From Microbulbifer hainanensis (lineage in GTDB: Bacteria; Pseudomonadota; Gammaproteobacteria; Pseudomonadales; Cellvibrionaceae), in the NCBI RefSeq assembly GCF_014904735.1, contig NZ_JACZCR010000054.1, positions 78,853-142,852 on the forward strand: a stretch of 64,000 nucleotides of DNA. Direction: 5' to 3'. This document shows, piece after piece, positions 20,286 to 31,159 of this stretch. Within the stretch, counting starts at the first letter, position 1. The number at the start of each line of letters is the position of its first letter. The position numbers and the translations under genes are program-made. The notes under the pieces were generated by a model, which made no database searches, had not been told where the DNA came from, and was given only the letters and a program-made list of their open reading frames with translations.

Positions 20286-21235
20286 GTGCCGTCTGGATTC
20301 CACTGGCCAATATTTTCGGCATCCTGATCGCAGCGGTACTGCTTGCGGCACTGTTGACCTGGGGTGAGCGGCGCCTGCTGGGCTTCTGGCAGGACAGGCC
20401 GGGCCCCAACCGCGTCGGCCCATTCGGCCTGCTGCAGGTGGTCGCAGACATGATCAAGCTGTTTTTCAAAGAGGACTTCGTGCCGCGATTTGCGGACATC
20501 CCGGTATTCGTCCTCGCCCCCACCGTGGTGATGGCCACCATGCTGCTCGGATTTGCCGTTATTCCGGTCGCACCGCAAATCGGCGTCATTGACCTGAATG
20601 TGGGCCTGCTGTTTTTCCTCGCCATGTCCTCCATCGCGGTCTACAGCGTGATGCTGGGCGGTTATGCCTCCAACAACAAATACGCTTTGCTGGGTGGCCT
20701 GCGCGCCGGAGCGCAAACGGTTTCTTACGAAGTGTTCATGGGGCTCAGCCTGATGGGCGTGGTAATGATGTCTGGCAGCTTCAACCTGCGCGAAATCGTC
20801 CAGGCCCAGACAGAGGGTTGGTTCATCATTCCCCAATTCGTCGGGTTCCTGGTGTTTTTCATTGCCGGTATCGCCGAAAGTCATCGCCTCCCGTTCGACT
20901 TGCCGGAAGCCGAACATGAGCTGACCGCTGGTTTCCATACCGAATATTCAGGCATGAAATTCGGCATGTTTTTTGTCGGTGAATACCTTTCCGTCATCCT
21001 GATCTCGTCGCTGATCACAACCCTGTTTCTCGGGGGCTGGCTCGGCCCGTGGCTGCCACCGGTGGTCTGGTTCTGCCTGAAAACCAGCTTTCTGGTCATG
21101 CTGTTCATTCTGATGCGCGCCGCACTGCCGCGGCCGCGTTACGACCAGCTGATGCAGTTCGGCTGGAAAGTGATGTTGCCGCTCGCACTCGCCAACCTGC
21201 TGCTGACCGGAGGGATATTACTGTGGAATCAATAG
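20282..21235 (+). CDS. nuoH: NADH-quinone oxidoreductase subunit H
   Basis: Membrane subunit at the hinge between the peripheral and membrane arms, contributing to the quinone entry channel. 317 residues with about eight hydrophobic helices. Conserved segments include ERRLLGFWQDRPGPNRVGP in loop 1 and AESHRLPFDLPEAEHELTAG in the charged loop 3, which carries the quinone-site acidic residues. Its ATG overlaps the nuoG stop in an ATGA. It is followed 15 bases later by nuoI. Confidence 0.98.
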   Translation: MSAVWIPLANIFGILIAAVLLAALLTWGERRLLGFWQDRPGPNRVGPFGLLQVVADMIKLFFKEDFVPRFADIPVFVLAPTVVMATMLLGFAVIPVAPQIGVIDLNVGLLFFLAMSSIAVYSVMLGGYASNNKYALLGGLRAGAQTVSYEVFMGLSLMGVVMMSGSFNLREIVQAQTEGWFIIPQFVGFLVFFIAGIAESHRLPFDLPEAEHELTAGFHTEYSGMKFGMFFVGEYLSVILISSLITTLFLGGWLGPWLPPVVWFCLKTSFLVMLFILMRAALPRPRYDQLMQFGWKVMLPLALANLLLTGGILLWNQ

Positions 21236-21250
21236 CGATGGAGGTTTGCC

Positions 21251-21769
21251 ATGCTGGCTAGCCAACTGCGCAGTATGTGGCTGGTGTTCCGGCACCTGTT
21301 TACCCGCAACGCCACCGTACAGTACCCGGACGAGAAACCCTATCTGGCGCCGCGCTACCGCGGGCGTATCGTCCTGACCCGTGACCCTGACGGCGACGAG
21401 CGCTGCGTGGCCTGCAACCTGTGCGCCGTGGCCTGTCCGCCCGACTGTATTTCGCTACAGAAAACCGAGGACGAAGACGGACGCTGGCGCCCAGCGTATT
21501 TCCGCATCAATTTTTCCCGCTGCATCATGTGTGGCCTGTGTGAAGACGCCTGCCCGACTTATGCCATCCAGCTGACACCGGATTTCGAGATGTGCGAATA
21601 CGACCGGCAGAACATGGTGTATGAAAAGGAAGACCTGCTGATCAGCGGGCCGGGAAAATATCACGACTACAGCTTTTACCGTGTGGCGGGCAAAGCCATC
21701 GACGGTAAGGACAAGGGGCAGGCTCAGAAGGAAGCACCGCCGATCGATGTAAAAAGCCTGAATCTCTGA
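21251..21769 (+). CDS. nuoI: NADH-quinone oxidoreductase subunit I
   Basis: Ferredoxin-like subunit with two [4Fe-4S] clusters (N6a, N6b) that pass electrons towards NuoB. 172 residues. Ligand sets are Cys52, 55, 58 and 62 ([13 protein letters not shown]) and Cys91, 94, 97 and 101 ([13 protein letters not shown]). An amphipathic N-terminal helix anchors it to the membrane arm. The Lys/Glu-rich C-terminal tail is variable. The ATG at 21251 is preceded by ATGGAGGTTTGCC, a good ribosome site. Confidence 0.98.
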   Translation: MLASQLRSMWLVFRHLFTRNATVQYPDEKPYLAPRYRGRIVLTRDPDGDERCVACNLCAVACPPDCISLQKTEDEDGRWRPAYFRINFSRCIMCGLCEDACPTYAIQLTPDFEMCEYDRQNMVYEKEDLLISGPGKYHDYSFYRVAGKAIDGKDKGQAQKEAPPIDVKSLNL

Positions 21770-21838
21770 ATGCGGGCAATCCGCCACTGGCGGACGCCCA
21801 TACAGAGTCATCGGACAATAACGGAAAAAATACTCGCG

Positions 21839-22363
21839 ATGAACACCGTCTTCTACCTCACCGCCACCATCGCCGTACTCGCCACGGCTATGGTTATCTT
21901 CAGCCGCAATGCGGTCCATGCATTGCTGTACCTGATTATTTCCCTGCTGGCGACGGCCATTATTTTTTACCTGCTCGGTGCACCTTTCGCGGCCGCCCTG
22001 GAAGTGATTGTCTACGCCGGTGCCATCATGGTGCTGATGGTGTTCGTCATCATGATGCTCAACCAGGGCGATGCTGCAGTACAGCAGGAGAGCCAGTGGC
22101 TGCAGCCAAAAAGCTGGTTCGGCCCCGCCGTTCTCGCTGCCGTTCTACTGCTGCAATTAATCCTGCTGCTCGATAGCGAAGCCGCTGCGAATACTCAGGG
22201 CGCCCATGCGGTTGGAGCGCGGGAAGTGGGTATCGCCCTGTTCAGCCGTTACGTACTCGCGGTGGAGCTGGCTTCCATGTTGCTCATGGCCGGCCTGGTC
22301 GGTGCATTCCACCTGGCCCGCGGCAAACACACCAAATCAGCGGAGCGCGACCATGCCATTTGA
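21839..22363 (+). CDS. nuoJ: NADH-quinone oxidoreductase subunit J
   Basis: Hydrophobic membrane-arm subunit with five helices, 174 residues. The conserved third-helix segment [21 protein letters not shown] is present, including the pi-bulge region important for coupling. The ATG at 21839 ([21 protein letters not shown]) matches the family N-terminus. The frame is open back to an ATG at 21770, but those 23 extra residues are charged and non-conserved, so the later start is preferred. The stop lies inside the nuoK start region (11-base overlap). Confidence 0.95.
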   Translation: MNTVFYLTATIAVLATAMVIFSRNAVHALLYLIISLLATAIIFYLLGAPFAAALEVIVYAGAIMVLMVFVIMMLNQGDAAVQQESQWLQPKSWFGPAVLAAVLLLQLILLLDSEAAANTQGAHAVGAREVGIALFSRYVLAVELASMLLMAGLVGAFHLARGKHTKSAERDHAI

Positions 22364-22676
22364 TTCCCTGTCCGGCAATATTCTGCAACCGGGGCTGACG
22401 CTGGCAGCGGCGCTGTTCTGCCTCGGCCTCGCCGGCCTGCTGGTCCGCCGCAATATCATTTTCATGCTGATGTGCCTGGAAATCTGCACCAATGCCGCGG
22501 CTATCGCCTTCGTGGTAGCGGGCGCGCACTGGGGCAGCGCAGATGGGCAAGTCATGTTCGTCTTCGTGATCACCCTGGCCGCGGCCGAAGTCGCCATTGC
22601 CCTGGCCCTGGTACTGCAGCTCTATCGCCGCCAACACACGGTGGACATCGATCAACTGAACGGATTGCGAGGTTGA
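22353..22676 (+). CDS. nuoK: NADH-quinone oxidoreductase subunit K
   Basis: Small three-helix membrane subunit, 107 residues, homologous to MrpC. The conserved acidic residues in the membrane are visible as [10 protein letters not shown] (helix 2) and [17 protein letters not shown] (helix 3). The start is the ATG at 22353 ([14 protein letters not shown]). A longer upstream frame in the same phase is only the overlap with nuoJ read in another frame. It overlaps nuoJ and abuts nuoL by one base, as expected in a tightly packed operon. Confidence 0.96.
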   Translation: MPFDSLSGNILQPGLTLAAALFCLGLAGLLVRRNIIFMLMCLEICTNAAAIAFVVAGAHWGSADGQVMFVFVITLAAAEVAIALALVLQLYRRQHTVDIDQLNGLRG

Positions 22677-22677
22677 T

Positions 22678-24521
<1,844 letters not shown>

Positions 24522-24525
<4 letters not shown>

Positions 24526-26120
24526 CGTTACTCGCGATTATTGCGGTACTGTTTCTGGGCGGTATTCTCGCCTGGCTGGCAGAACACTTTTACGGGCGCG
24601 GAAGCCGGTGGATTTCCCTGCTGACCTTGCTGTTGGCTGCGGTATGCCTCAATAGCTACACGCCGGAAATGCACGACGGCGTCACGTTTACCGGAGCGCC
24701 AAAATGGTGGGACAGCCTCACCCTCGCGTGGATACCGCGCTTCGGTATCCACTTCAGCCTGGCCATCGACGGACTCAGCTTCCTGCTACTGACGCTAACC
24801 CTCGCCATGGGCCTTTTTGGACTCGCAATTACCTGGCGGGACATTAAATTTCGCCGCGGCTTTTTCTATTTCAATTATCTGTGGACGCTTGCCGGTGTCG
24901 TGGGCGTCTTCACCGCTACCGACCTGTTCCTGTTTTTCTTTTTCTGGGAAGTGATGCTGATCCCCATGCTGTTTCTGATTGCAGTCTGGGGTTACGAGGG
25001 CAGGCTCTACGCCGCTATCAAGTTTTTTATTTTCACCCAGGCCAGCAGCCTGCTGATGCTGATGGCGATAGTGGCACTGGTCTACCTGCACTATAACAAC
25101 ACCGGCCAGGTCACCTTCGATTACGAGGCCCTGCTCGGTGCAGAGCTGCCCGCAGGGATCGCCTACTGGTTGATGCTCGGTTTTTTCATTGCTTTCGCCG
25201 TGAAGTTGCCATCGCTGCCCTTCCATCCCTGGCTCCCCGACGCGCACACCCAGGCACCGACTGCGGGCAGTATCCTGCTCGCCGCGATCCTGCTGAAAAC
25301 CGGTGCCTACGGCCTGCTGCGCTTTACTCTGCCGCTATTCCCCGATGCTTCGATCGCGTTTGCCCCTGTGGCCATGGCGCTGGGCGCGGCCAGTATCATT
25401 TATGGTGCCGTGCTCGCCTTCGGCCAACGGGACATGAAACGGCTGGTGGCCTACTCCAGCGTCAGCCATATGGGCTTTGTCCTGCTGGGACTCTACGCCC
25501 TGAACACTGTCGCCATACAGGGCGCGGTCATGCAGATGATCGCCCACGGACTGAGTACCGCGGCGCTGTTCGCTATCGTCGGCGCCCTGCAGCACCGACT
25601 GCATACCCGCGACATGACGCAGATGGGCGGGCTGTGGAGCGAGCTGCCCAGACTGTCCGCGGTCGCCCTCTTCTTTGCCGTTGCCACGCTGGGATTGCCC
25701 GGCCTGGGTAACTTTATTGCGGAATTCCTGGTGCTGCTCGGCAGCTTTGGCAGTGATCGCTGGATCACCGCAATCGCCGCGATTGGAATTATCGGCGCTG
25801 CACTCTACGCGCTGTTGATGATGCAACGGGTATTTTTCGGGCTTCGCCGACAGGTGGAGGAAACGCCCAAGTCATCGGCCGGTGCACTGGACCTGAACCT
25901 ACGCGAAACACTAGCACTACTCTCGCTCGCCGTGGCACTGGTTGTGCTCGGCCTGCGTCCCCAGGGAGTTTTCAACACTGCGCAGCCGGCCATCGCCGAC
26001 GTCGTCAAGCGCATCGAATCCGCGAGTGTTGCCCGCAGTAAGACATCCGCCGGCGCTGCCGCGACTGACATCGCTGCGGGCTGGCCGCAAGCCGAGCAGA
26101 GACAGGGAGACAAGCCATGA
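24522..26120 (+). CDS. nuoM: NADH-quinone oxidoreductase subunit M
   Basis: Antiporter-like proton-translocating membrane subunit, 532 residues, about 14 helices. Conserved pieces include FFFFWEVMLIPMLFLI, with the key Glu in helix 5, and KLPSLPFHPWLPDAHTQAPTAG. The hydrophilic C-terminal tail (about residues 490-532, ending QAEQRQGDKP) is unusually long and Ala/Gln-rich compared with the conserved core. The start overlaps nuoL and the stop overlaps nuoN, each as ATGA. Confidence 0.98.
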
Positions 26121-27649
26121 GCGCACGGGAACTATACGCCATACTGCCCCTGCTGGTGCTGACTGCGGGTATCGCGCTGCTGATGCTGCAGGTGTCCTAT
26201 CTGCGCAGCCACCGCGCGGCGCTGGTCACGACGCTGGCAATTATCGCGGCGACAATTTACGGCTGCTTCCGTGTGGTGGCGATGTTGTCACAAGACGTGA
26301 GTTCCATCGCGGTGACCTCGCTGTTACTGGTGGATCGCGCTGGCCTGTTTATCTGCCTGTTGCTGCTATTGGCTGCCGTGGCTGTCGCCGTACTCGGTTT
26401 CAACTATCTTCGCCAGCGCTGCCTGAAGGTCGAGGGCGCCGCCAGTTATCCGGAGGAATTCTATATCCTGCTGTTGCTGGTCATGCTCGGTGCCTGCACC
26501 CTGACATTCGCCAGCCATTTCGCCAGCTTTTTTCTCGCCCTGGAATTGATCAGCCTGGCACTCTACCCAATGCTCGGTTTCGCCGTGATTGGCGAACGCT
26601 CACCGCGACGCGACCAGATGCAATCACTGGAATCCGGTATCAAGTACCTGCTGCTGTCCGGACTCTCGACTGTGCTGGGGCTGTTCGGTATCGCCGTCAT
26701 CTATGCCGCCTGCGGGGCACTGGACTTCGACGGGGTCGCCGCGGCTCTCGCCAGTGGCATGCCGTCACTGATGCTGGTGGGGCTTACGCTGCTGATGACT
26801 GGCCTCGCCTTCAAGCTCTCACTGGTGCCATTCCATATCTGGACGCCCGACGTTTACCAGGGCGCACCCACACCGGTGACAGCACTGATCGCCACCATCG
26901 GCAAGGGCGCAGTTGTCGCCCTGTTACTGCGCCTCTTTGCACAACTAAATCTGTTTCAGATCCCGTTGCTCAATACGCTGCTGGCGATAATGGCAGTGGC
27001 CAGCATGCTCATCGGCAACCTGCTGGCGCTGATGCAGAACAACATCAAGCGGCTGCTGGCCTATTCATCTATTGCCCATATTGGCTACTTGATTGTCGCC
27101 TTCCTGATCGGCAGCAGCGCTTTCGGCAGTGAGGCAGTAATCTATTACCTGGTTGCCTATGTAGTGACGACGCTCGGAGCCTTCGCAGTTATCAGCCTGA
27201 TCGCTGACGACGCCCTGGCGGCGACACCGGGTGGCACGCAGCCGATCGGCGACAGCGCCAGCGATCCCTTCCAGCGCGATTACTATCGCGGGCTTTTCTG
27301 GCGCTCCCCATGGCTCGCTTGCTGCCTGGCAGCGATGCTGTTGTCTCTGGCGGGCATTCCACTCACCATCGGCTTTATCGGCAAGTTTTATATTTTCGCT
27401 GCCGGCGTTCAGGGCCAGCTGTGGCTGCTGCTGGCAGCGGTGGTCATCGGCAGCGCGCTGGGCCTTTACTACTATCTGGGATTGCTGTTGACCCTGGTGC
27501 AACGGGAGACCACAGAGGTATCAGAGGCGCCGGGTGGCGGGATACAGATTGCCGCTTCTGGTCACGCCGTGCTGATTATTCTGACTATCGCACTGCTGGG
27601 CTTTGGGGTTTTCCCACAGGTCTTGATCAATTGGATAAATACACTATAA
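26117..27649 (+). CDS. nuoN: NADH-quinone oxidoreductase subunit N
   Basis: Third antiporter-like membrane subunit and last gene of the operon, 510 residues. Recognised by FFLALELISLALYPMLGF, KLSLVPFHIWTPDVYQGAPT and NIKRLLAYSSIAHIGYL. The ATG overlaps the nuoM stop. With this gene all subunits A-N (C and D fused) are present in the canonical order, so a functional NDH-1 is expected. 85 bases follow before a co-directional small gene. Confidence 0.98.
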   Translation: MSARELYAILPLLVLTAGIALLMLQVSYLRSHRAALVTTLAIIAATIYGCFRVVAMLSQDVSSIAVTSLLLVDRAGLFICLLLLLAAVAVAVLGFNYLRQRCLKVEGAASYPEEFYILLLLVMLGACTLTFASHFASFFLALELISLALYPMLGFAVIGERSPRRDQMQSLESGIKYLLLSGLSTVLGLFGIAVIYAACGALDFDGVAAALASGMPSLMLVGLTLLMTGLAFKLSLVPFHIWTPDVYQGAPTPVTALIATIGKGAVVALLLRLFAQLNLFQIPLLNTLLAIMAVASMLIGNLLALMQNNIKRLLAYSSIAHIGYLIVAFLIGSSAFGSEAVIYYLVAYVVTTLGAFAVISLIADDALAATPGGTQPIGDSASDPFQRDYYRGLFWRSPWLACCLAAMLLSLAGIPLTIGFIGKFYIFAAGVQGQLWLLLAAVVIGSALGLYYYLGLLLTLVQRETTEVSEAPGGGIQIAASGHAVLIILTIALLGFGVFPQVLINWINTL

Positions 27650-27734
27650 ACATAAAGAGGGCGAAGATTGACGAGACGACACACATGTTTTCCCGCGCCG
27701 ACATAAAGCTACAAAAATTTCCAAAGGCAAGCCT

Positions 27735-28193
27735 ATGAAAACCTTCAAACAAGCCTATGAAGTGCTGAAGGACGCCGAAAAATTCCACCTGGAAATGGCG
27801 AATCTATATGAGGAGTTGCTGGCAAAATCCACCGACAACCGCACCCAGCTGCTCCTCAAACACATGCTTGAACATGAACAGCGCATGGCGAGAAACCTGG
27901 CCAATTACAACGAAGTAGCCAAGCACAAGGTGATGCAGACATGGCTGCAATATACCCACGAGGAGTCCGCCAGCGACTTTATCCGTAACCTCAATCTCAG
28001 TGACCCGCCCACGATCAAAGAGATCAATAATATGGGGCGCGAAGTGGATCGCTATTTTTCCGACCTGTACCAGGCCGTCTATGGCGCCATTGAATCCGCG
28101 GAAGTCAAAGAGGTATTTGAAGACCTGAAGCAGATTCAGGACAAAGAGCGCATTACGCTATCGATGGCCACCAATTCTCTCTGGGATATGTAA
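27735..28193 (+). CDS. Small all-helical protein, possibly ferritin-like
   Basis: 152 residues, no signal peptide, almost entirely predicted helix. Regularly spaced acidic and His residues (AEKFHLEMANLYEELL, HMLEHEQRMARNL, ESAEVKEVFEDLKQ) resemble the pattern of four-helix ferritin/rubrerythrin-like proteins. A complete pair of diiron ExxH motifs is not clear, so metal binding is only a possibility. The ribosome-site-like AAAGGCAAG precedes the ATG. It lies 85 bases after nuoN and before a strong terminator, so it may be read through from the nuo operon. The exact family is not recognised. Confidence 0.6.
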   Translation: MKTFKQAYEVLKDAEKFHLEMANLYEELLAKSTDNRTQLLLKHMLEHEQRMARNLANYNEVAKHKVMQTWLQYTHEESASDFIRNLNLSDPPTIKEINNMGREVDRYFSDLYQAVYGAIESAEVKEVFEDLKQIQDKERITLSMATNSLWDM

Positions 28194-28213
28194 TCTCCCT
28201 TTGCCACTAAAAC

Positions 28214-28245
28214 GAAACCCCGCTGTTTCCAGCGGGGTTTCTTTT
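28214..28245. terminator. Bidirectional rho-independent terminator
   Basis: A perfect 12-bp stem (GAAACCCCGCTG paired with CAGCGGGGTTTC, loop TTTC) is followed by TTTT on the + strand and by a T-rich tract on the - strand. It lies between the convergent ferritin-like gene and the TonB receptor gene and can serve both. Confidence 0.9.
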
Positions 28246-28288
28246 GGGGAATCCTATCCCCTCAACCTATCTAAAAGTCAGTCAGCAA

Positions 28289-30784
28289 TCAGAAGGTATA
28301 GTTGGCCCGCAGGTAGTAGAGCGCGCCGTTGAATCCCATCGGCGAGGTCACCGGGTATTCCGCACCCGCAATGCCCGCCCACGGGTTCTCGTCCGGATAG
28401 TTGTCCAGCAGGTTCTGTGCCCCCGCAATCAGCGACAGAGATTCACTGATGTTGTAGGCGCCCTCGACATCCAGGGTCCACTCTGCGCCGCCGTCAATCG
28501 GCAGGGTGCCGTCATCCAGGTGCGCCTCCCAGTAGCTGCCGTAGTAGTTCACCCGCAGCAGGCTGCGCCAGTTATCACCATAGTGTTTCAGGGTCGCATT
28601 GGCGCGGGTGTGCGGCAGGCTGTCTTCCAGCTGTCGGATGCGCAGGTCGTCCATGGTTGCCGGGTTGTACTCGGTCACTTCGGTATCGGTCCAGTTCATC
28701 GCGAAGCTCAGGTCGGTGCTATCCGCCAGCGGATAGGTCGCCACCAGGTCGACACCCTGGGTCTCGGTGTCGAAGTCGTTGGTATAGAAACGGAAGGAAA
28801 CCAAAGAGTCCGCCCCGCTGATGCCATCGGCAACCAGTTGCGCGCGCTCGGCATCAGACAGCGACTGGTCCGCGGACTGGGTAATGCGATCGGAAACCGC
28901 GATCTGGAAGTAATCGAGGGTCACCTCCCAACCGCCGGCATTGACGATGGTGCCGAGGGTGAAACTTTCCGACTCCTCCGGTTGCAGCTGTTCGCCACCT
29001 TTGAGTTCAGCGATCGGGTTTGTCGGCGGAATGGTGCCGCGATTGATCAACTCACCGTCGGTAAACACGGTCGATACGTTGGTGATATTCGACTGCCCCG
29101 GTGTCGGCGCGCGGAATCCAGTGCTGACCGTTGAGCGGAAGGCCAGCATATCGTTGACGGTGTAGTGGCCCGACAATTTGAAATTGGAAGTGCTGCCGAA
29201 ATCGGAGAAGTCCTCCCAGCGCAGTGCTGCCCCCAGTCGCAGTTTCTCGGTGACCTCCAACTCCAGATCGGTATAGAGCGCGATATTATCGCGGTCGAAA
29301 GTGCCCGCCACCTGCGGGCCGAATCCGGGGAAGCCATTGGAGCCGATCGAGAAGCCCTGCTCCACCAGCGGACCAACTTCCCAGGAAGCCCGATCACCCA
29401 TCTGCGCTTCGAATTCTTCCTGGCGCCATTCAAAACCGCCGGCCAGGTACAGCGGCTTGCCCGCCAGCTCGGATGTCTTGGTCAGGTCGATATTGAAATT
29501 GGTTTCGTTCTGGATGTAGGTACCGGGATTGAATTTCGTCGGCGTATCCGGTCCCAGTGTCGCATTAACGGTGTTGTAGATGAAGAAATCCACCTGGTTG
29601 TGACCGGTGCTGGCACTGACATCGTAGCCAATGCCACCGGGCATTTCACCGCGCACGCCAAAGACTGCGGAATAGTCCTCCACGTCACCGCCGAAGCGCG
29701 GGGTGAAGCCACCGGGAAAAATTTCCTGGAAGGAGAAACACTCAGCACTGTCCAGGGCGTCCGCATGGGTAAAGCCCGCGCAGTTGTCGAGGCCGTTACT
29801 GGGATCCAGGTCGGCAATCAGCGGGTTACCGTCGCCATCGGCGTAGACCGCTGCGCGGGTTTCCGGGTTGCGGAAATAGAAACCGCCATCCACGGTGCGG
29901 CTGGCGTAGTTACCGAAGGCATAGAGCTCTGCGACAGAGGACAATTCGAGGGCACTGTTGATAAACAGTTTGGTATCGTCATTCACCTCTGGCTGCCCCC
30001 AGATCTGGGCCGGGTCGGCTACCGCCGTATTACCGGCCGCGATAAGGCCAGCGGCGTCGTCGCGTTGCACGCTGCGACTGGTGGGATCCTGCTGACGGAA
30101 CTCCAGACTGATATTGGCAAAGCCGGAATCGGTCAACGGCAGGCCGATATTCGCCGCAACCTGGCTCTGGTCGCCGTCGCCCGCTGCCGTACTCGCGTAC
30201 TTCACTTCTGCCGAGCCGCCCTCATCGGCGTCTTTCAACTGGAAGTTCATGACGCCGGCAATAGCATCCGAGCCGTACTGGGCGGCAGCGCCGTCCCGCA
30301 GTACTTCTACTTTTTTCAGGGCGATGGCGGGAATTACGGAGATATCCGGGCCCTGGGAGCCATCGGAAATGCCACCGCCGAGAAAGGAGATCACCGCGGC
30401 GCGATGACGACGCTTGCCGTTCACCAGCACCAGCGTGTGGTCGGGGGCCAGGCCACGCAGGTTGGCCGGGCGCACGATGGTCGCGGCGTCGCTGATGGGC
30501 TGGGTGTTGACGTTGTAGGACGGCACCACGTTGCGCAGCAGGTTGCTCACATCGCCATCGCCCTGATTGACGAACTCGTCGCCGCTGACAATATCCACTG
30601 GTGCGGCGGAATCCGTGGCGGTGCGCCCTTCGACCCGCGTGCCGATGGTCACCACCTCCTCGATTGTCTTATCTTGGCTGGTCTCATCTTGGCTGAAGGC
30701 CGGGCTGGCAGCCCCGGCAATTGCAATGGCCAGCAGTGACGGCACTGCTGTGGCATTGACCCAACGCTTGTTGCTATCAGACAT
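28289..30784 (-). CDS. TonB-dependent outer-membrane receptor
   Basis: 831-residue active-transport receptor. The signal peptide ends near residue 31 (SPAFS/QDE). The TonB-box-like IEEVVTIGTR is at residues 41-50. A plug domain follows, with RNVVPSYNVNTQ, VRPANLRGLAPDHTLVLVNGKRRHR and VEVLRDGAAAQYGSDAIAGV. A ~650-residue beta-barrel ends in the typical terminal Phe (YLRANYTF). AAGGG lies about six bases before the ATG. It is transcribed divergently from the chitinase with 375 bases between, which suggests a carbohydrate such as chito-oligosaccharide as substrate. That is inference; the family also imports siderophores, B12 and other ligands. Confidence 0.9.
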   Translation of the reverse strand: MSDSNKRWVNATAVPSLLAIAIAGAASPAFSQDETSQDKTIEEVVTIGTRVEGRTATDSAAPVDIVSGDEFVNQGDGDVSNLLRNVVPSYNVNTQPISDAATIVRPANLRGLAPDHTLVLVNGKRRHRAAVISFLGGGISDGSQGPDISVIPAIALKKVEVLRDGAAAQYGSDAIAGVMNFQLKDADEGGSAEVKYASTAAGDGDQSQVAANIGLPLTDSGFANISLEFRQQDPTSRSVQRDDAAGLIAAGNTAVADPAQIWGQPEVNDDTKLFINSALELSSVAELYAFGNYASRTVDGGFYFRNPETRAAVYADGDGNPLIADLDPSNGLDNCAGFTHADALDSAECFSFQEIFPGGFTPRFGGDVEDYSAVFGVRGEMPGGIGYDVSASTGHNQVDFFIYNTVNATLGPDTPTKFNPGTYIQNETNFNIDLTKTSELAGKPLYLAGGFEWRQEEFEAQMGDRASWEVGPLVEQGFSIGSNGFPGFGPQVAGTFDRDNIALYTDLELEVTEKLRLGAALRWEDFSDFGSTSNFKLSGHYTVNDMLAFRSTVSTGFRAPTPGQSNITNVSTVFTDGELINRGTIPPTNPIAELKGGEQLQPEESESFTLGTIVNAGGWEVTLDYFQIAVSDRITQSADQSLSDAERAQLVADGISGADSLVSFRFYTNDFDTETQGVDLVATYPLADSTDLSFAMNWTDTEVTEYNPATMDDLRIRQLEDSLPHTRANATLKHYGDNWRSLLRVNYYGSYWEAHLDDGTLPIDGGAEWTLDVEGAYNISESLSLIAGAQNLLDNYPDENPWAGIAGAEYPVTSPMGFNGALYYLRANYTF

Positions 30785-31159
30785 AAAATACCCTTGTGCT
30801 TTTTGTAATTCGATAGTCGACGCCCCGGTAAACCGTTCTCGCTACTTCCTGGGCGAAGCAATGACATCTATTGCAAAAAGCGTGACAGAATTTAAATGCG
30901 GAGAACAAAGCTGAGAACAAGTGCGCACACCTGCAGCCAAAACCATCCAAAGTAAGCAAAAATCCTCGATCAACCAGTCATAAATAACAAATTCCCGGCC
31001 GCGTGACTGGCAGGAATTTCACCCTTGATTGCCGCTTTATGACAAAAGCGCATTGCCTCCAACGCGGGCGACTGTTATTTTGACAGCGATGTCATTTTGC
31101 CGGTGCCGAAGTCTGTGCGCCTTCGATGTATAAAAATAACGACCGCAAGGTGAAAGAAG
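30785..31159. promoter_or_regulatory. Divergent promoter region, TonB receptor / chitinase
   Basis: 375 AT-richer bases between two divergent starts. On the + strand it has a TTGACA (31080-31085) inside a palindromic site and a TATAAA near 31129, but these two are not correctly spaced as one promoter. Two direct TGACA half-sites lie around 30864-30890. The chitinase ATG at 31160 is preceded by AAAGAAG. No leader peptide or riboswitch was recognised. Confidence 0.45.
31081..31094. promoter_or_regulatory. Putative LacI-type operator upstream of chitinase
   Basis: TGACAGCGATGTCA is a near-perfect palindrome (6 of 7 pairs) with the central CG typical of LacI-family operators. It lies 66 bases before the chitinase ATG. 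It resembles the NagR-type motif known from chitin/GlcNAc regulons of marine gammaproteobacteria (recalled, not checked). A second, perfect version lies inside the chitinase gene. Confidence 0.5.
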
